From the NCBI GenBank assembly GCA_023374045.1, contig CM041776.1, forward strand, positions 345,463,636-345,527,635: a stretch of DNA of 64,000 bases, written 5' to 3'. The position numbers and the translations under genes are program-made. The stretch comes from Limonium bicolor (taxonomy: Eukaryota > Streptophyta > Magnoliopsida > Caryophyllales > Plumbaginaceae). The notes beneath the pieces are model-generated. The model made no database searches, was not told the DNA's origin, and saw only the letters and a list, made by a program, of their open reading frames with translations. Shown here piece after piece: positions 34,960 to 47,214 of the stretch. Positions within the stretch are counted from its first letter, which is position 1. Every line of letters starts with the position of its first letter.

Positions 34960-35868
34960 TCTTATCCATTAGTTGACGATCAACCCCAACAGCCTGCCTG
35001 ATTATCAGCTACACAACAGCAGGGTGTACCTTAAGGGTCGGTTGGTGTTACCACCCAACTTTACTTTCATTCCCCAATTGCTACAGAAGTACCATAGCAC
35101 TATAGCAGGAGGACATTCATGTTTCCTGCGGACATATAAGAGACTGATTTGGGCCTTTTTATTTGGAAGGAATGCGCAGACAGATAAAGGATCTCTTAGC
35201 AACGTGCCCAACTTGCCAACAAATAAAATACAGTGACTGGGCACATGCGGGACTTCTACAACCTTTACCGGTACCTAATCAAATGTGGAAAGTGGTGGAT
35301 AGCCTGACCCACATGGTATCAATACCATATTTGGAGTGGTGGGTCGCTTGACCAAGTAGGCACATTTCTTGCCCTTGCGAAGACCATTCACAGCAAGAGA
35401 TGTGGTCAATTTATTCATCCAAGAGTTGGTTCGACTGCATGGTTTTCCAAAGCCAATTATATCTGATCGTGAATATTTACTAGCGCATTCCGGAATGAAT
35501 TGTTCAAACAGTCAAACACTACACTGCGCTTAAGCTCCTTCTACCACCCACATACAGAAGTAGCCAATAGATGAGTGGAGGACTACTTGCGCTGCTACTC
35601 TTTCCAGCAGCCCAGAAAATGGGCTAAATGACTTCCGTGGGTAGAGTTTTGGTTCAACACTATCTACAACCAAAGCTCAAACACAACCCCATTCAAAGCA
35701 TTATATGGGTGTGACCCCCCATCCCTTATCCGCTACTCTCCACTGAGCTCCCCGCTGTCCGATGTAGATCACAACTCCAAAAACGGGATCTGGCCTTAAG
35801 CGGACTGAGAACAGCTCTTGCATGCCCAGCACCGCATGAAGCTCAAGGATGATCAGCATCGTTCTGAT
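34960..35868 (+). pseudogene. Old gypsy integrase remnant
   Basis: Integrase wording such as TCPTCQQIKYSD, GLLQPLPVPNQMW, ISDRE-like (about 35459-35475), SSFYHPHTEV, WVEFWFNT and TTPFKALYG, with several stops. The reading is cut at 35868 by the hAT MITE and continues after 36605 with SYRNAKLS-like and KLKLPTELEF wording. Confidence 0.8.
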
Positions 35869-36597
35869 CAGGGGCGGAGCCAGAATTTCAAACTTAAGGG
35901 GGCCAAAAAAAAAATTTAGCTATATATTTAATATCAATGCTAAATATATTCTGAAAAAACATAATAAAATTTTAAAATAAAAATACTTACAATATGGTTT
36001 AAAGGTTTAATTTAAACATAGATAATTTTCTACAAAACATAGAAATTAAGGAGACAATTTTTGGACTACTTTATCCTTACTTTTTCATAAGGAATAGAGA
36101 AGTTGTGAGTGAGAAAAAAAGTAGGAGGGTATATGAAAATTGGGTGGTAAAAAAATCCAAAACATTTTATATTTTGAAAAAATGGCAACTTTTAAAACAT
36201 CATTTATTAAGAACGGAAGGTAGTACATAGTGAAAATTACAAGACTCGTTGACTTAACTTAAACTAAAATTTGATAAACACAATTAATATTTTAAAACAA
36301 GTTTCAGTTCAAATTATGGTTATAAAAATAATAATGTATAAACTATAAGACACTTAATAACATCAACTAATGTTTTAAGTGTAGTTTAGTATTTCTATTT
36401 ATAACACTAAACAATTTAAAATGGATTTAAGTTAATTAAAAATAATAAATATCATAAATAATTTTAGACAATTTTAATAAATTCAACTTAATTTATAACA
36501 AAATAAACTATATTATTTAAAACTAATAATAAAAAAATGATGTCATCGGGACAATTGGGGGGCCAGCCCCCCGATACATAATGTGGCTCCGCCACTG
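35869..36597. mobile_element. hAT-type MITE inserted in the old gypsy pol
   Basis: 729 bp with terminal inverted repeat caggggcggagcca / tggctccgccactg and a perfect 8-bp target duplication gttctgat (35861-35868 and 36598-36605). The 8-bp duplication points to the hAT superfamily. The AT-rich interior has no coding capacity. The right subterminal part has a ggggggccagccccccg palindrome. Confidence 0.88.
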
Positions 36598-36605
36598 GTT
36601 CTGAT

Positions 36606-37000
36606 GTCCTATTCGAAATAGGAGATTTTGCCAAGTTGAGTCTATCGCAATGCCAAGCTGAGTCCCATTATTACGAGACCTTTGAGATTGAGCAATGAGT
36701 AGGCAGTATGGCCTACAAGCTAAAGCTTCCAACCGAGCTCGAATTCATCACAGTCCATGACTCGCAACTTAGGAAGCCTTAGCCCACTTCCGTTGTCATT
36801 CTCACATTGCCGAAAGAGTTGACCTAAGACATTAGCCTTCTCATTCAGCTAGAGGAGGTACTACAGGCGTGCAAGGTGAATGATATTGAGGAAGTGCTGA
36901 TCCATAGGAAGAATTTGCCCACATTGAAAACTTTTGGGAAGATTACACGATCATACAAACACAATTCCCCCACTTCCACTTGAGGACAAGGTGATTCTTC
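36606..37000 (+). pseudogene. Old gypsy integrase C-terminus and chromodomain-like end
   Basis: After the hAT MITE the sequence resumes with gypsy C-terminal wording: YKLKLPTELEFITVHDSQLR (about 36712-36770), then VLIHRKNLPTLENFWEDY and QFPHFHL (about 36895-36985). The last part resembles the chromodomain-like tail of plant chromoviruses. It directly precedes the purine tract. Confidence 0.75.
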
Positions 37001-37010
37001 GGGGGAGGGA

Positions 37011-37645
37011 TGATAGAGTTAGGGGACCACTCAGGAGAAGAGGTGGAAGGGGTATAGGAGAAAAGCCGAGAGAGGTAACTGTAACAACAATTTGATGCCA
37101 CCAGCTGCTTGACAGATGGAGGGGGACCGCAGCAACAATTCAACCACCAGTGGATTAAGGAGGGCTTACCCTGAGTCCGATAGGCTCCATTTTGGGGGCG
37201 GACCTTGTTTGCTTAGCCATTTCTGATAATATCTCTGTATGGTTTAATGAGCTCGTTTGGGGAACAGCTTCCAGCAGCAGACAGCTTCTCAATTTCTAAA
37301 ATCAGCAGGGTTCCATCAAACACCCAAAACCAGTAGCTGACAGCTTCTGTAAAATCATCAGCTGACAGCTTCTCAATTTTCAGCAGCAGGACCTAACAAT
37401 TGTCTCTGCTTTTTAAAACCATCAGCAGACGTTCCACCAAACACCAAAACTAGCAGCTGACAGCTTCTACAAAACCATCAGCACACAACTTCTCAATTTC
37501 CAGCAGCAGGACCCAACAGCAACCTCCAGCTGTCCCAAACGAACCCAATGTCTGCCCTTTTTCTCTATGTCTGCCCTTTTTCTCTATTAATAATGGACAA
37601 ATCAACGCTGAGAGTGAGGTGGGAAGTCTTTTTTATCGGTGATGG
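37011..37645 (+). repeat. 3' LTR of the old gypsy element (with MITE inside)
   Basis: Starts TGATAGAGTTAGGGGACCAC and aligns to 17416-17850. It is longer because of the 37250-37546 insertion. Just after that insertion a 20-bp unit (tgtctgccctttttctctat) is tandemly doubled (37550-37589). The 3' end lies only about 220 bp from the stop codon of the RDM4-like gene on the other strand. Confidence 0.8.
37250..37546. mobile_element. Small TIR element (MITE) in the old 3' LTR
   Basis: Ends of the type gctcgtttgggg and cccaaacgaaccc form an imperfect inverted repeat, and the interrupted LTR sequence resumes after it. The interior repeats cagcagctgacagcttct-type blocks several times. A 4-bp aatg is seen on both sides. 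Superfamily not decided. Confidence 0.6.
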
Positions 37646-37866
37646 AGATGCTTGGTTACCACTCAAACATCATTTCTTTCATTTATATACTCCCAAAGGC
37701 AGACCACATATGCAAACATTATCTAAAATCCCACAGATGAGCTAGACTACAATCTACAATATAGAAGGTGAATGCCAGAGATTAGAAATAATGTTCTACC
37801 ATGCAACAACATTGCTCCTGCTAGCTAACACAGAAAGGGTATTGAGAACCTCGAAAGTCTACAATC

Positions 37867-40800
37867 TCAATAGCAATCCTGTCTCCAGCCTTCATCTCCG
37901 TCACCATCACTAAGGTCATCATCATCATGGTAGCCATGATACATCTCATCATCTTCCGTTAAGTCATGCTCACACTTCTTCAGATCTTCAGCTGATGATG
38001 ATTTGTCACTATCATTGTCAGTCTCACCTTCTTCAGATTCATCACCATCGGACGATGCATTGCTGCTTTTCTCTTCCTCATCATCATCAGAAACCTCGTC
38101 AGGATAGTCGTTCAAAGGGTGATTCTCAGCTACAAGAAATTCCATAACCCAATCAGCAACAAGGAAACAAAATTAAGCAGACGCAACATGTACATGAATT
38201 AATACATACCATTTGAATCGTAACTTTCACAATCTGAATCATCCGGACCATCATACCACACATCATCATCAATATCATCAACTTGTAGCCTGCACAAACC
38301 CAGATCAAACTTCTATTCTTGATACAAAAACAAAAACTCAGCCAAAAAAAATCAGGGACAAAACAGAGGAACAGTTGGTATAGGAGAGACGAACATAGCC
38401 ATAACAGCACAAAGCATAGGATAAATCAAGAAAACGAGATGCCTGGCAAGGTCTCTTACAGAGGGTAAGGTCTAGTATGATCTGATTCTTCCATGCTTTC
38501 CTCTCCAACAGTATACAAGTCATAGACATAGCCATCTGAAGATAAAAGACAACCACAAAATTATAAGAAGTTCGTATAACGTAAAACCAGGCAACAGTAG
38601 TCGTCTCAGCTAAAGCGGGATGGACATATGAAAAAGCCCCCCCCCCCCCCCCCAATGGAAGGAAGTATACATTACAGTCACCAACCAACCTTGACCTGTG
38701 GAAGAAGAACTGATGTCAGATTCAATCTGCTCAGCAGCATCTGGCATATGCTCCCTTAACAGAGGTAAAAATTTAGCCAAATACTCCTTGTCCTCCTTCG
38801 ACATCTTTCTGCCAATTTAGTTACGTGTTAATGATGATTTTTGTTCATATAGTAAACAAGAAATCCCAAGGTTAGATTAATTCAACAACTCAAACTCAGG
38901 TTGAATTTTTTTCCAGAGCTTTAGAAAGATGGGATCAAGAATAGCACAATCAGTATTTGCAAAAGCTCAATGTTCAGTCAGTTCCCATTTGACTCTACAG
39001 TATTACAAATCATCCCTTTCTGATCAACATTTCGAAACAACCCAATATGATGAGAAATTCCACCCTCATGTGATTTCTCGAGTGACAGGAGTAATGATAA
39101 AGTGTATCTTAATAATGCTTTATGCGGATCGAAGATAGTGAGTAGAGCTCTCCAGTTCAAACAAACTTCCAAGTATATTAAGAACAGAGAATTACCCCAC
39201 ATTTCAATGCTTATGTGGCTAAATGTTGGAAGTAGTTGGAAAGTGAAGCCATAAACGTGGTACCCAAATTATCAATACAAATTTGAAAAGATGATTAATA
39301 ATATATACTTCATAAAAACCTCCAGCAGTAGACTACAAGAGAAGTAAACAAAATGGGGCCAGGGCAAAATCATGTAGATTAAAAATTATTCAATAGGGTT
39401 ACTAATCCGAGGTTAGAATTCAAGTGGTCATTATAGGGCATACAAAGCTTACTGAGTTGGTAGCTTTTCAAGCCTAAACACTTCATTCACCCTCGGAGTT
39501 CCATCTTGTTTCTTATTTTGAGAGATTATTACATAAGGATTTAGCTCAATCCAACAAAGCATTTAACGAGTCAGGCTCAAACAGTTTGTATGCTCGGTCA
39601 GCTTTATGTACAATTATGCCGCTACTCTGTAACAATAAACAAAAAGATATTTCAAGTACTTACTCTTGTTGCTTCTCCTTCTGGTGAATTTCTTCCGCGT
39701 CAACACGGACTACATCATATAGATTGCAAAGTTGATGCAGTGTTTCATCAATGGAATCATCTTTGTTTCGCATTCTCTTTCTCCATATTTGCTTAAAACG
39801 AGCACTTTTGGCCAGAGTCTGAACAAAAAGTACAACACTGTAAAAGGTAGCAAAGCGAAAAATCCCCAAGTAAGAAAAACAAACATCCAGGCAACTAATT
39901 TTACTAGGAAAAGGTTGAAAAAGTCATGCAACACCTTGTTATTCCAGGAATGCACATTGAAAAACCATAACCTCACTAGTGAAAAATGAAGCTGATAGCT
40001 CTACCAGTCAAACTAGATAACTTACAAATGATTAAGCAAGAAAGCTTAGCATTTACAGTTGACAACACAACAAATATATACGAGAATGAACGAGCAACAG
40101 TAAGTTGTAACTTGCCCATTAGCTATGTAAATGGTGAAAATAAAAAGAAAGTTCAATATACCTCATGCTCGTGCTTAGCTTTAGACAGCAACTGGCATTG
40201 TTTCTGCAAAACAGCAACACATGAACTGTAAGTGCGATTAGACTCATCAATTAAGAAAGGTTTCAGCACATTTATATAATATAATGAAATAACCCAAGGC
40301 CTCATAATTCAGATTGAAAAGGATAGCTGAAAGAGCTGATATGGTTTTGGGAAAACCATCATAGAGAAAAGGTGTATTCCTTACATTATCCTTAGCAAAC
40401 TGTCTTTGACTGCCATCATTTCCTCTGGATCTAAAAGCATCATCATGGCAAGGTTTCTGAGAGAATGTACAATGACATTAGCGGATGCCAAGAAACAACA
40501 ACGACTTTATAGTAAACAATTAATATTTAATAGAACAAAACAGCAAAGTACAATGATCTACATACACACTCATTGGAAAGGAAAAGAAAACTCCCAGAAA
40601 AAATAACATCAGCGCTACTCTGGTTTGAGGCAAGAATCAATCCCACCCAGTGGGTTAGTCCTTGTCTATATCTGGTGAAATTTAATCCCCCACAAGCCCA
40701 TATCCAACAACAGGAAAAGTGATATGGAATTTGAGCAACATATAACAAGCAGTATCACATGTCACAGAAAATACAGCAGGAAAAGATGCGTTATATTAAA

Positions 40801-41601
40801 TGACTAACTAACCACACAAGTCTTCAGAGCCTCAACTGTGGCCTTGGAGCTGCTTACTGTGTCCACATGTTTTACAAACACCCTTCTACTTTTCAAATCT
40901 TCTGCAAAATTCAGAATAGACATCAGAGAGAGAGGTAGGAAATATTTCCCAAACATTTTAATTGGCAAAATCAGTACCATCTTACTCGCTACTAGCTACA
41001 TTTTTAAACAGAAGATAGAATGAGCAAATGAAAGAAAATCTTCAGCACTGACTCAACAGTTCCATGATATTATCAACTGAGAACTTATAGCAATCAATCT
41101 GAAAGTCAAAACTAATCTCATACAAACAATGATAAAGGGGAACAGAATAAACGGAGCAGGGCAAAATTGGCTGAACCTGTCAACACGCAATATGAACGAG
41201 ATAACAACTAGGTCCAGAAGTCTTGCAACAAGCAAATGATAATTCCTCATGGCATTATAATAAGTCATACAAGAAATATGTTAAGAAAAAGCAGGAGAGC
41301 AAGAAAAAAAAAAGGCAGACCTTTTCCGGATGAAGCAGATATAGAAAGCTTCTCAAAATCAATTAGTGGACGCTTGAAAGGCCTCTCACTAATTTCAAGC
41401 CCTGTAACAGCAAACCAACAAGGGAACAAAATACATAAATGAATCAGAAATAAAATATTTTCATCAATGGACCTCCATATACTCACAAAAAGCTTCAACC
41501 GGAGAATGAAACACTTTGCGCTTGATTCTAACAACCAATGGCCTGTTGCCTGTCGCATCCAGTGGAGCAACAGAGTTATCGTCTACCCCTGCAGCCATCA
41601 T
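37867..41601 (-). CDS. RDM4: IWR1-domain protein, RDM4/DMS4-like
   Basis: Ten coding exons on the minus strand (41601-41487, 41401-41321, 40901-40813, 40456-40385, 40203-40162, 39818-39664, 38808-38696, 38535-38460, 38289-38210, 38129-37867) join in phase to 361 residues through GT-AG introns. An N-terminal block (VVRIKRKVF, ISERPFKRPLIDFEKLSIS, residues about 22-60) is typical of plant RDM4. The IWR1 domain at about 223-275 has DGYVYDLYTV followed by a very acidic VDDIDDDVWYDGPD. The C-terminal 86 residues are an Asp/Glu/Ser tail. RDM4/DMS4 binds Pol II, IV and V and is needed for RNA-directed DNA methylation and development; yeast Iwr1 aids Pol II nuclear import. Start: two ATGs in tandem at 41601. 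An upstream in-frame ATG at 41664 is less likely. An untranslated first exon ends at 42468 (donor gtaaga). Appears intact. Confidence 0.92.
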
Positions 41602-42467
41602 CCTTTGTCCCAGAACTCTTTGGAACGAGATAATGAGGGTCTGATCAAGGTAGGGCAGAAACATGGTGAATAAGTAAAAAGTAGAGATGTATTAAAACTA
41701 GATCATAAAAACAAAAAGGCAATTAAACTTTCAAAGGAACTGGCCCCTGCTGAGCCGAAAGGCACTGCCTTGTTCGCAAGCAACTTATTGCTGATATCTC
41801 CCTCTCACAACCACAATCAATTGGATCAATAGTATTTCCACTCACAGAAAACGGATATGAGTCAACAATTGCCCCCAAACTAGCTTTGGCACTTTGACAA
41901 CGAGAGTAAGTTCCGTTTCACATACCAAAAACCCGTCATAAGGGTGTATGGCAACCTCTTTTGAATCTGAACTAAAGAACTAGCAACCAACTAGAATAGT
42001 TCAACTTATCTCACTTCCTTTTCTATCAGTAGAATGGCACCTATGGCGCTATTGCGCTGCGGGAAATTATACCAACCGCCATAAATGCTACCATTACTAG
42101 AAAATGCGTGGTAACTAGTGTTGTAAAAAGTCACACTTGCCAACACCAGCTTATCGACAGAAAACCACTCCTATCTTCTAAAACAATACTGAAATGGTAC
42201 AAAATATCGCAAGCTAGTGGCAGGGAATTGCTATCATGAGTAATGACACATTGGCACTTGAACGTGATTTTGAACTTAAAAAAATGAATATTTATGGCCG
42301 AGATGCTACCCAGCACCCACCGTTCGGTTGAGAAAATCAGATGCGGAGTATGAATTTTGTAGTGTCAAAACTGATCGCCCGAAATTCTGTTAATTTTTTT
42401 CTAAGGAAAATATCCCAAATTCTGTGATTGCCCTTCACTTTAGTAAGCAAAAGAAAAGAAATCTTAC

Positions 42468-42600
42468 CGACTGCAACCACGAGGGCGAGATGGAGACTTG
42501 GTTCAGAGCAGTCAGCGATTAACACAAATTCACACGAGAGACCATAAGCTATTATTTTACAGCACCCAAGAACGCGACTTAGGGTTGGGAAGAAGAGGAA
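42468..42600 (-). other. Probable non-coding first exon of the RDM4-like gene
   Basis: On the minus strand a pyrimidine-rich leader (cctcttcttcccaacccta) runs to tgcagtcg|gtaaga at 42468/42467, a strong donor. The matching acceptor should lie shortly before the ATG at 41601, perhaps ...ttccaaag. The promoter would lie beyond 42600, next to the transposon at 42697. Confidence 0.5.
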
Positions 42601-42696
42601 TAGTGCGCTGGTAGGTTTACGGATCGTTTGGTTATCTAGAATAAGATTATTGGAATGGAATTCTAAAAATATAATATGACCTCATTTGGTTGTTAT

Positions 42697-44580
42697 TAGG
42701 GGTGGGCATTTGGTTATTCGGTTCTACCCGAAAACCGAATAAGGAAAAAAGTTCGGTTTTCGGTTTTTGTTCGGTTCTACCCAAATAACCGAAGTTCAGT
42801 TTAAGAACCGAAATAACCGAGAACCGAATAACCGAATTTTTTTTAAAGCTGGAACCGAAAACTGAAATATCTAATTCGGTTTTCGGTTCTCACCGAATTA
42901 TAACCGAGAACCGAAATATAACCGAAAACCGAATTGTTAAAAAAGGAACCAAATTGCAAAAAAACCGAATTACAGGAAAAACCCGAATTACAAAATATAA
43001 AACCGAATTACTGGAAAGAAAATCTGAAATGTAGAATTGAATGACATTCCACATCCAAATCTTTCCAAACAAAAAAAAAACCAAGCATAAGTTAACAGCA
43101 ACTCCAAAAACACTTCATCCACAATTCACATTCAAGCACTCGCCATACATCAAGCACTCCCATACCTACCATACATCATACGTCTTTCCAAACAAAAAAA
43201 AGCAAGCATAAGAAAATCTGAAATGTAGAACTGAATGATATTCCACATTCAAGCACTCGCCATACGTCTTCTCATACTTCCCACTCCTCTCACCAGGACA
43301 ACACCTCTGCCACCTATTATAATGGCACTCCGAAAGCACTTCATCCACAATAGACCGTCTATATTCCTAGTTTTCCATTACCATTCTCCTCAGATCTCAA
43401 CATTGTCAACAACCATTAAATTCTGGAAAATCTTACCATATCAGAAAGCAACAAGAGGGCATCTAGCTAGCTACAATCAATCAATCAACAAGCATTACAT
43501 TCTGGTAACGATATCAGAAATCAACAAGAAGGCCAATGATCAATGCAGCAGGCGATGTCCTACAAACCATCCACTACTACCTATCCGGCTCATTTAAAAA
43601 TTCATTTGCAATCTGTATGTCATTTCTATGGCTTGAATTCACACACTCGTTTCAAGTGATGGCGATTCTTCTCACGACTGGATACCACTCGGCCGTGTAC
43701 GGGTTTAAATTTTTAAGGGCGGTGGGAGTGGTGGTGCCGAGAGGTAAACGGTTGCCGTTTGTGGTTGTTGGGTGTAAAGTGGTGGCGCTGTGGTGTAATG
43801 TTGGGTGTCAAGTGGGTGTTTTGGTGTTGCATTACGTTAAAGCCTAGAGGCGCAGGAAGAGAATCACCAGCAGAGCAAATACATTCACACAGCAGGAAGA
43901 GAATGACGAAAGGCGCAGATGCAAAGCATGTATACATTCCTTGTTCTCCAAATTCCAATCGTAGACAAAAATCGAATAGTTAAGCTCGAGAATATTACCG
44001 GTTGCAGTTGCACAATGAGCAAGATGTGTTCCTCCTTGAGTCCTTGTTCAATCCCGTCTTCGAACTGGTGGTGGTGGCACCGTGGCGTGGTGATGCGAGC
44101 AGCTTTTCCGGGTTCACCACTGGGGGCGACTGGCGTGAGTGAAGAAACGGTATTAGATTTAGGGCTGCAAAGTTACAAATTACAATACAGACCGTATATG
44201 ACTTGAGTCTACTTAGTTGACAGAATATTGGGTGAGATTGAGAATCGAGAAAGCTAATTACCTGCTGAAGCTTGCTGGTGTGAGCGCAGCGCAGGAAGCC
44301 AGGAACAGCACAACGCGACTGAAAATTGATGAAGGTTGGTTGAAGTTGCACGGCGTTGTTGTTTTCTTAATCTAATTAGGGTTGTATTGTATTTTGACAC
44401 ACAAATGACAAAACGCAGAGTATGAACTTCACATATTATTCGGTTACCCAATGTGGGAACCGAAAACCGAACCGAATTTTATTTCGGGTATAACCAAATA
44501 ATTGAATAATCGAATTTTTTTAAAATGGTTAAAATTTTCAGTTAAAAAAATCTAATAACCAGAACCGAATGCTCACCCCT
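42697..44580. mobile_element. TIR element upstream of the RDM4-like gene
   Basis: Left end aggggtgggcatttggtt and right end accgaatgctcacccct are inverted repeats. A ggttgttat string is present on both sides (42688-42696 and 44581-44589), an 8- or 9-bp target duplication. The left subterminal 42700-43020 is a dense mix of ttcggttttcggtt and aaccgaa motifs in both orientations. The interior contains a direct duplication (43025-43160 and 43185-43345, wording acttcatccacaat and ttcaagcactcgccatac). No transposase seen. hAT or Mutator type. Confidence 0.65.
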
Positions 44581-44589
44581 GGTTGTTAT

Positions 44590-45840
44590 GATGTGAATAC
44601 TTGAAATTGGATGTTTCTTTTGTTTGGTAGACAAATAATGAAGTAATAGACTTGGAATTAAGTATACACTCATAAATCATTATTGAAAAGTAACACATTA
44701 TTATTATTAGTTGAATGATAAACTATAATTTTTAGTTATATATATAATATTAACTTGAAAATATGTATATATAAATATATTTGTTACAGAATAATTAATA
44801 AAGTTTACTTTTCATAATTTAAGAACCTAAAAAATAAGTCAATACATTATTTTCAAAAAAGTTATACTATTTGAATTTTCAAGATAATATTAAATTGATA
44901 CTAAGAATATAAACTTATAATTATTGGGTACAGAACATAAAAGAAACATTATACTAGCATGTAATGAATGTGATTAATATAATTTGAATATTATACTACT
45001 TATTTAGATGCGGACAAATAATCTTTTAAAACTATTACTAAGTATTCAAGATTAAAAAAAACATTTTACAAGGAAAAAACAGACTAATAAAATTACAAAG
45101 TAATTATTATAGTAAAAATATTTGTAGTATTTTTCCTAATGATTAATTATAAGTATTTATTTCTACATGCTATTAGGTTTTAACTATATATCAAAGTAAT
45201 TGTAGATTTGATACCGTGTTTAATAATTAAAGAACAATTTTATATGCTAATATACTTTATTTTTCACTTCTTGACATATTTCGTATTAAATTTAAATTTA
45301 TAGTTTTAAATTTCACTAAGTAATATTAAATAAAATAGAATGTATTGTCTTAACAAAAAATGTATGTCTACATTAAAATAAAATAATTATTTTGTCAACA
45401 ATTGAACAATATATAATATAGAAACAGTAAGTGATAGCTATACACAGATATATATTTGTTTATACTCAATTATTTTATTATAAGTAAGAATTTTTTTTTT
45501 TCAATAGTATTATTTATTCCATTTAAAATTAAAATAACCACATTTTTAAGTATTAATATATTTGATTGTTTATATTAAATATGTAATCAATTATATTTTA
45601 TTTAAATATACATAACATCTAATATATTTTCTCATAATAAAAGGGCTTATTTCTATATTTTAAAAATATATTAAAAATAAAATTTTAAATTAATATGTAT
45701 GTGTATATATATTATAAGATATTGTACCTAAAATATTAATAATAAATAAAGACTGTAATTGAATATTGATAATTGGTGAAATGATGTATTTATAAGGTCT
45801 TTATTTACCTTTATTTTGTGCAACTATTGACTTATTTCAC
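44590..45840. other. Very AT-rich stretch, no gene recognised
   Basis: About 1.2 kb of short A/T tracts with no ORF of note and no element ends. It may belong to a larger, older TIR element bounded by 'ggatcgtttggtt' (about 42620) and 'ccaaacgacc' (about 47200), but the flanks do not prove this. Confidence 0.4.
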
Positions 45841-45849
45841 CACTTGATA

Positions 45850-47100
45850 GAGCATTTCTTTAATATAGTTGAACTCAAGCAGTTTTGATTTAAATTTAGG
45901 TAAAAGCTCACTTGAGCAATGATTTTTGGGAGACTCTCAAAACTTTGTAGCTGAGCTTTAATGCCCCGAGGAGTGTGTCAAAGACGAGGGGTCAAACGGG
46001 ACAATTTCGATGCAGAAGAGACACTTCTGGTGTGGACCGCCCCTGTGGGGCGGTCCGGTTGATTCCGAACGCTGAAATCATCTCTGGTGTGGACCGCCCC
46101 TGGAGGATCTGACGCGTATTTTTGCCCAGAATTGAGTTTTAAAGACGGGAAAAAGAGGGGGTTTGGCTCATTCCTTCCATTCTACACTTCCACACACATA
46201 AGAGAAGAGAAAAAACGACAAGAATGAGAAAGAAGAGGAGAAAGAAGAGGAAGAAGATAAGAAGGAAGAGCTCACCTTCTCCAAAGCTTCCAAGCTCCAA
46301 CAATGGTTTCTTCTTACTCTTTTCTAGTTTTTTCTTTCCTCTATGCTTGAGTAGTACTCTATTGTGCTTTGGGATGGGTCTTTGAACCCAAACCCTAGAA
46401 TGTGCTTGTGAATCTTGATTATGCCTTAATATAGTTGTTTCTCTCTTAATATTCATTCAATGTTCTCAAATTGATCTCTTGAGTGCATTTGTGGTGAACC
46501 CTATCTACAAATTGGTTTTGAGTTAGGGTTTGTGACCAAATTGAGAGAGAACTCTTTATTTATGCTCCTACGATTAGTGAGTATAATTTGGGGCTTTGTT
46601 ATAGAACTTGCTTAATGCTACTTAGTGAGTTTAGTCCTAATTGATTTTGAAGGCTAAAATTAACTAAGTAAGAATTAACTCATCTTTGGTTTAGAGGGTT
46701 ATTATCATTGTTCTAAAAGACAACTATGGCATAAAAAGTTGCTAGCATATCTAGCTAGTTTGGGTGATTGCCAAATTCCCAAAGTACTTCTCCATCCAAT
46801 CCATTAAACTATCACCTTTAGTTCATTTGTTGTTCTTGCAATTACTCAACCAACACAATCAAGCTTGCCACCGGCTAAACCCCAATTTACTGTTTTCATT
46901 TCAATTACTAAGTACCGAGACTAGGAAGTTAGGACCAATTTCCCTGTGGATACGACACTTGTTGTACTACACCGATCAGGTGCACTTGCCTATTCCTTGC
47001 ATTTATTTATATATCTTGTTATATAGTTTTTGCACAACAAATATCTACATACATTTTAACTTTATCGAGTATTTTGATAATCTAGTCACTCGCTTGGAAT
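45850..47100 (+). mobile_element. Ty3/gypsy LTR-like segment
   Basis: Contains the block 'ttccctgtggatacgacacttgttgtactacaccgatcaggtgcacttgcc' (46941-46990, split here only for description), a wording that recurs near the 3' end of LTRs in plant Athila/Tat-type gypsy elements. Also present is a doubled unit ctctggtgtggaccgcccctg / ttctggtgtggaccgcccctg (46022-46103) with a gtggggcggtccggttg palindrome. No coding domain. Boundaries are not resolved, so it may be a solo LTR. Confidence 0.45.
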
Positions 47101-47214
47101 AGTAATTTCAGCGTTTCAGCGGAGAATATTATTCCTGGTGAGTTACCAGAAAATTGGAATAAGGTAAGTTCCTAGAATTGTAATGCTATTCCCTGGTACC
47201 AAACGACCTGTTAA

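Larger units (their letters stand above)
17416..37645 (+). mobile_element. Old Ty3/gypsy chromovirus, interrupted by three nested insertions
   Basis: Flanked by related LTRs (17416-~17850 and 37011-~37645), both starting TGATAGAGTT. A tRNA-Met-type primer-binding site (tggaatcagagc, 17860-17871) follows the 5' LTR and a purine tract (gggggaggga, 37001-37010) precedes the 3' LTR. Its gag is split at 18563 by the Tekay element (to 32808). pol is split by a hAT MITE (35869-36597), and the 3' LTR by a small MITE. The coding regions carry many stops and shifts and the LTRs differ clearly, so it is old and dead. The target duplication was not identified. The C-terminal wording (LENFWEDY, QFPHFH) fits gypsy elements of the chromovirus group. 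Confidence 0.85.

Noticed and set aside
38637..38654. C-run of about 17 bases, and G-runs at 4624 and 60380
   Set aside because: Simple homopolymers, prone to assembly error, with no function inferred.
38153..38688. Minus-strand ORFs spanning RDM4 introns 8 and 7
   Set aside because: They read through splice sites. The exon pieces fit the IWR1 domain only when spliced in the other frame.
42612..47211. A single 4.6-kb TIR element around the AT-rich stretch
   Set aside because: The outer strings ggatcgtttggtt and ccaaacgacc are short and common, and no target duplication was found.
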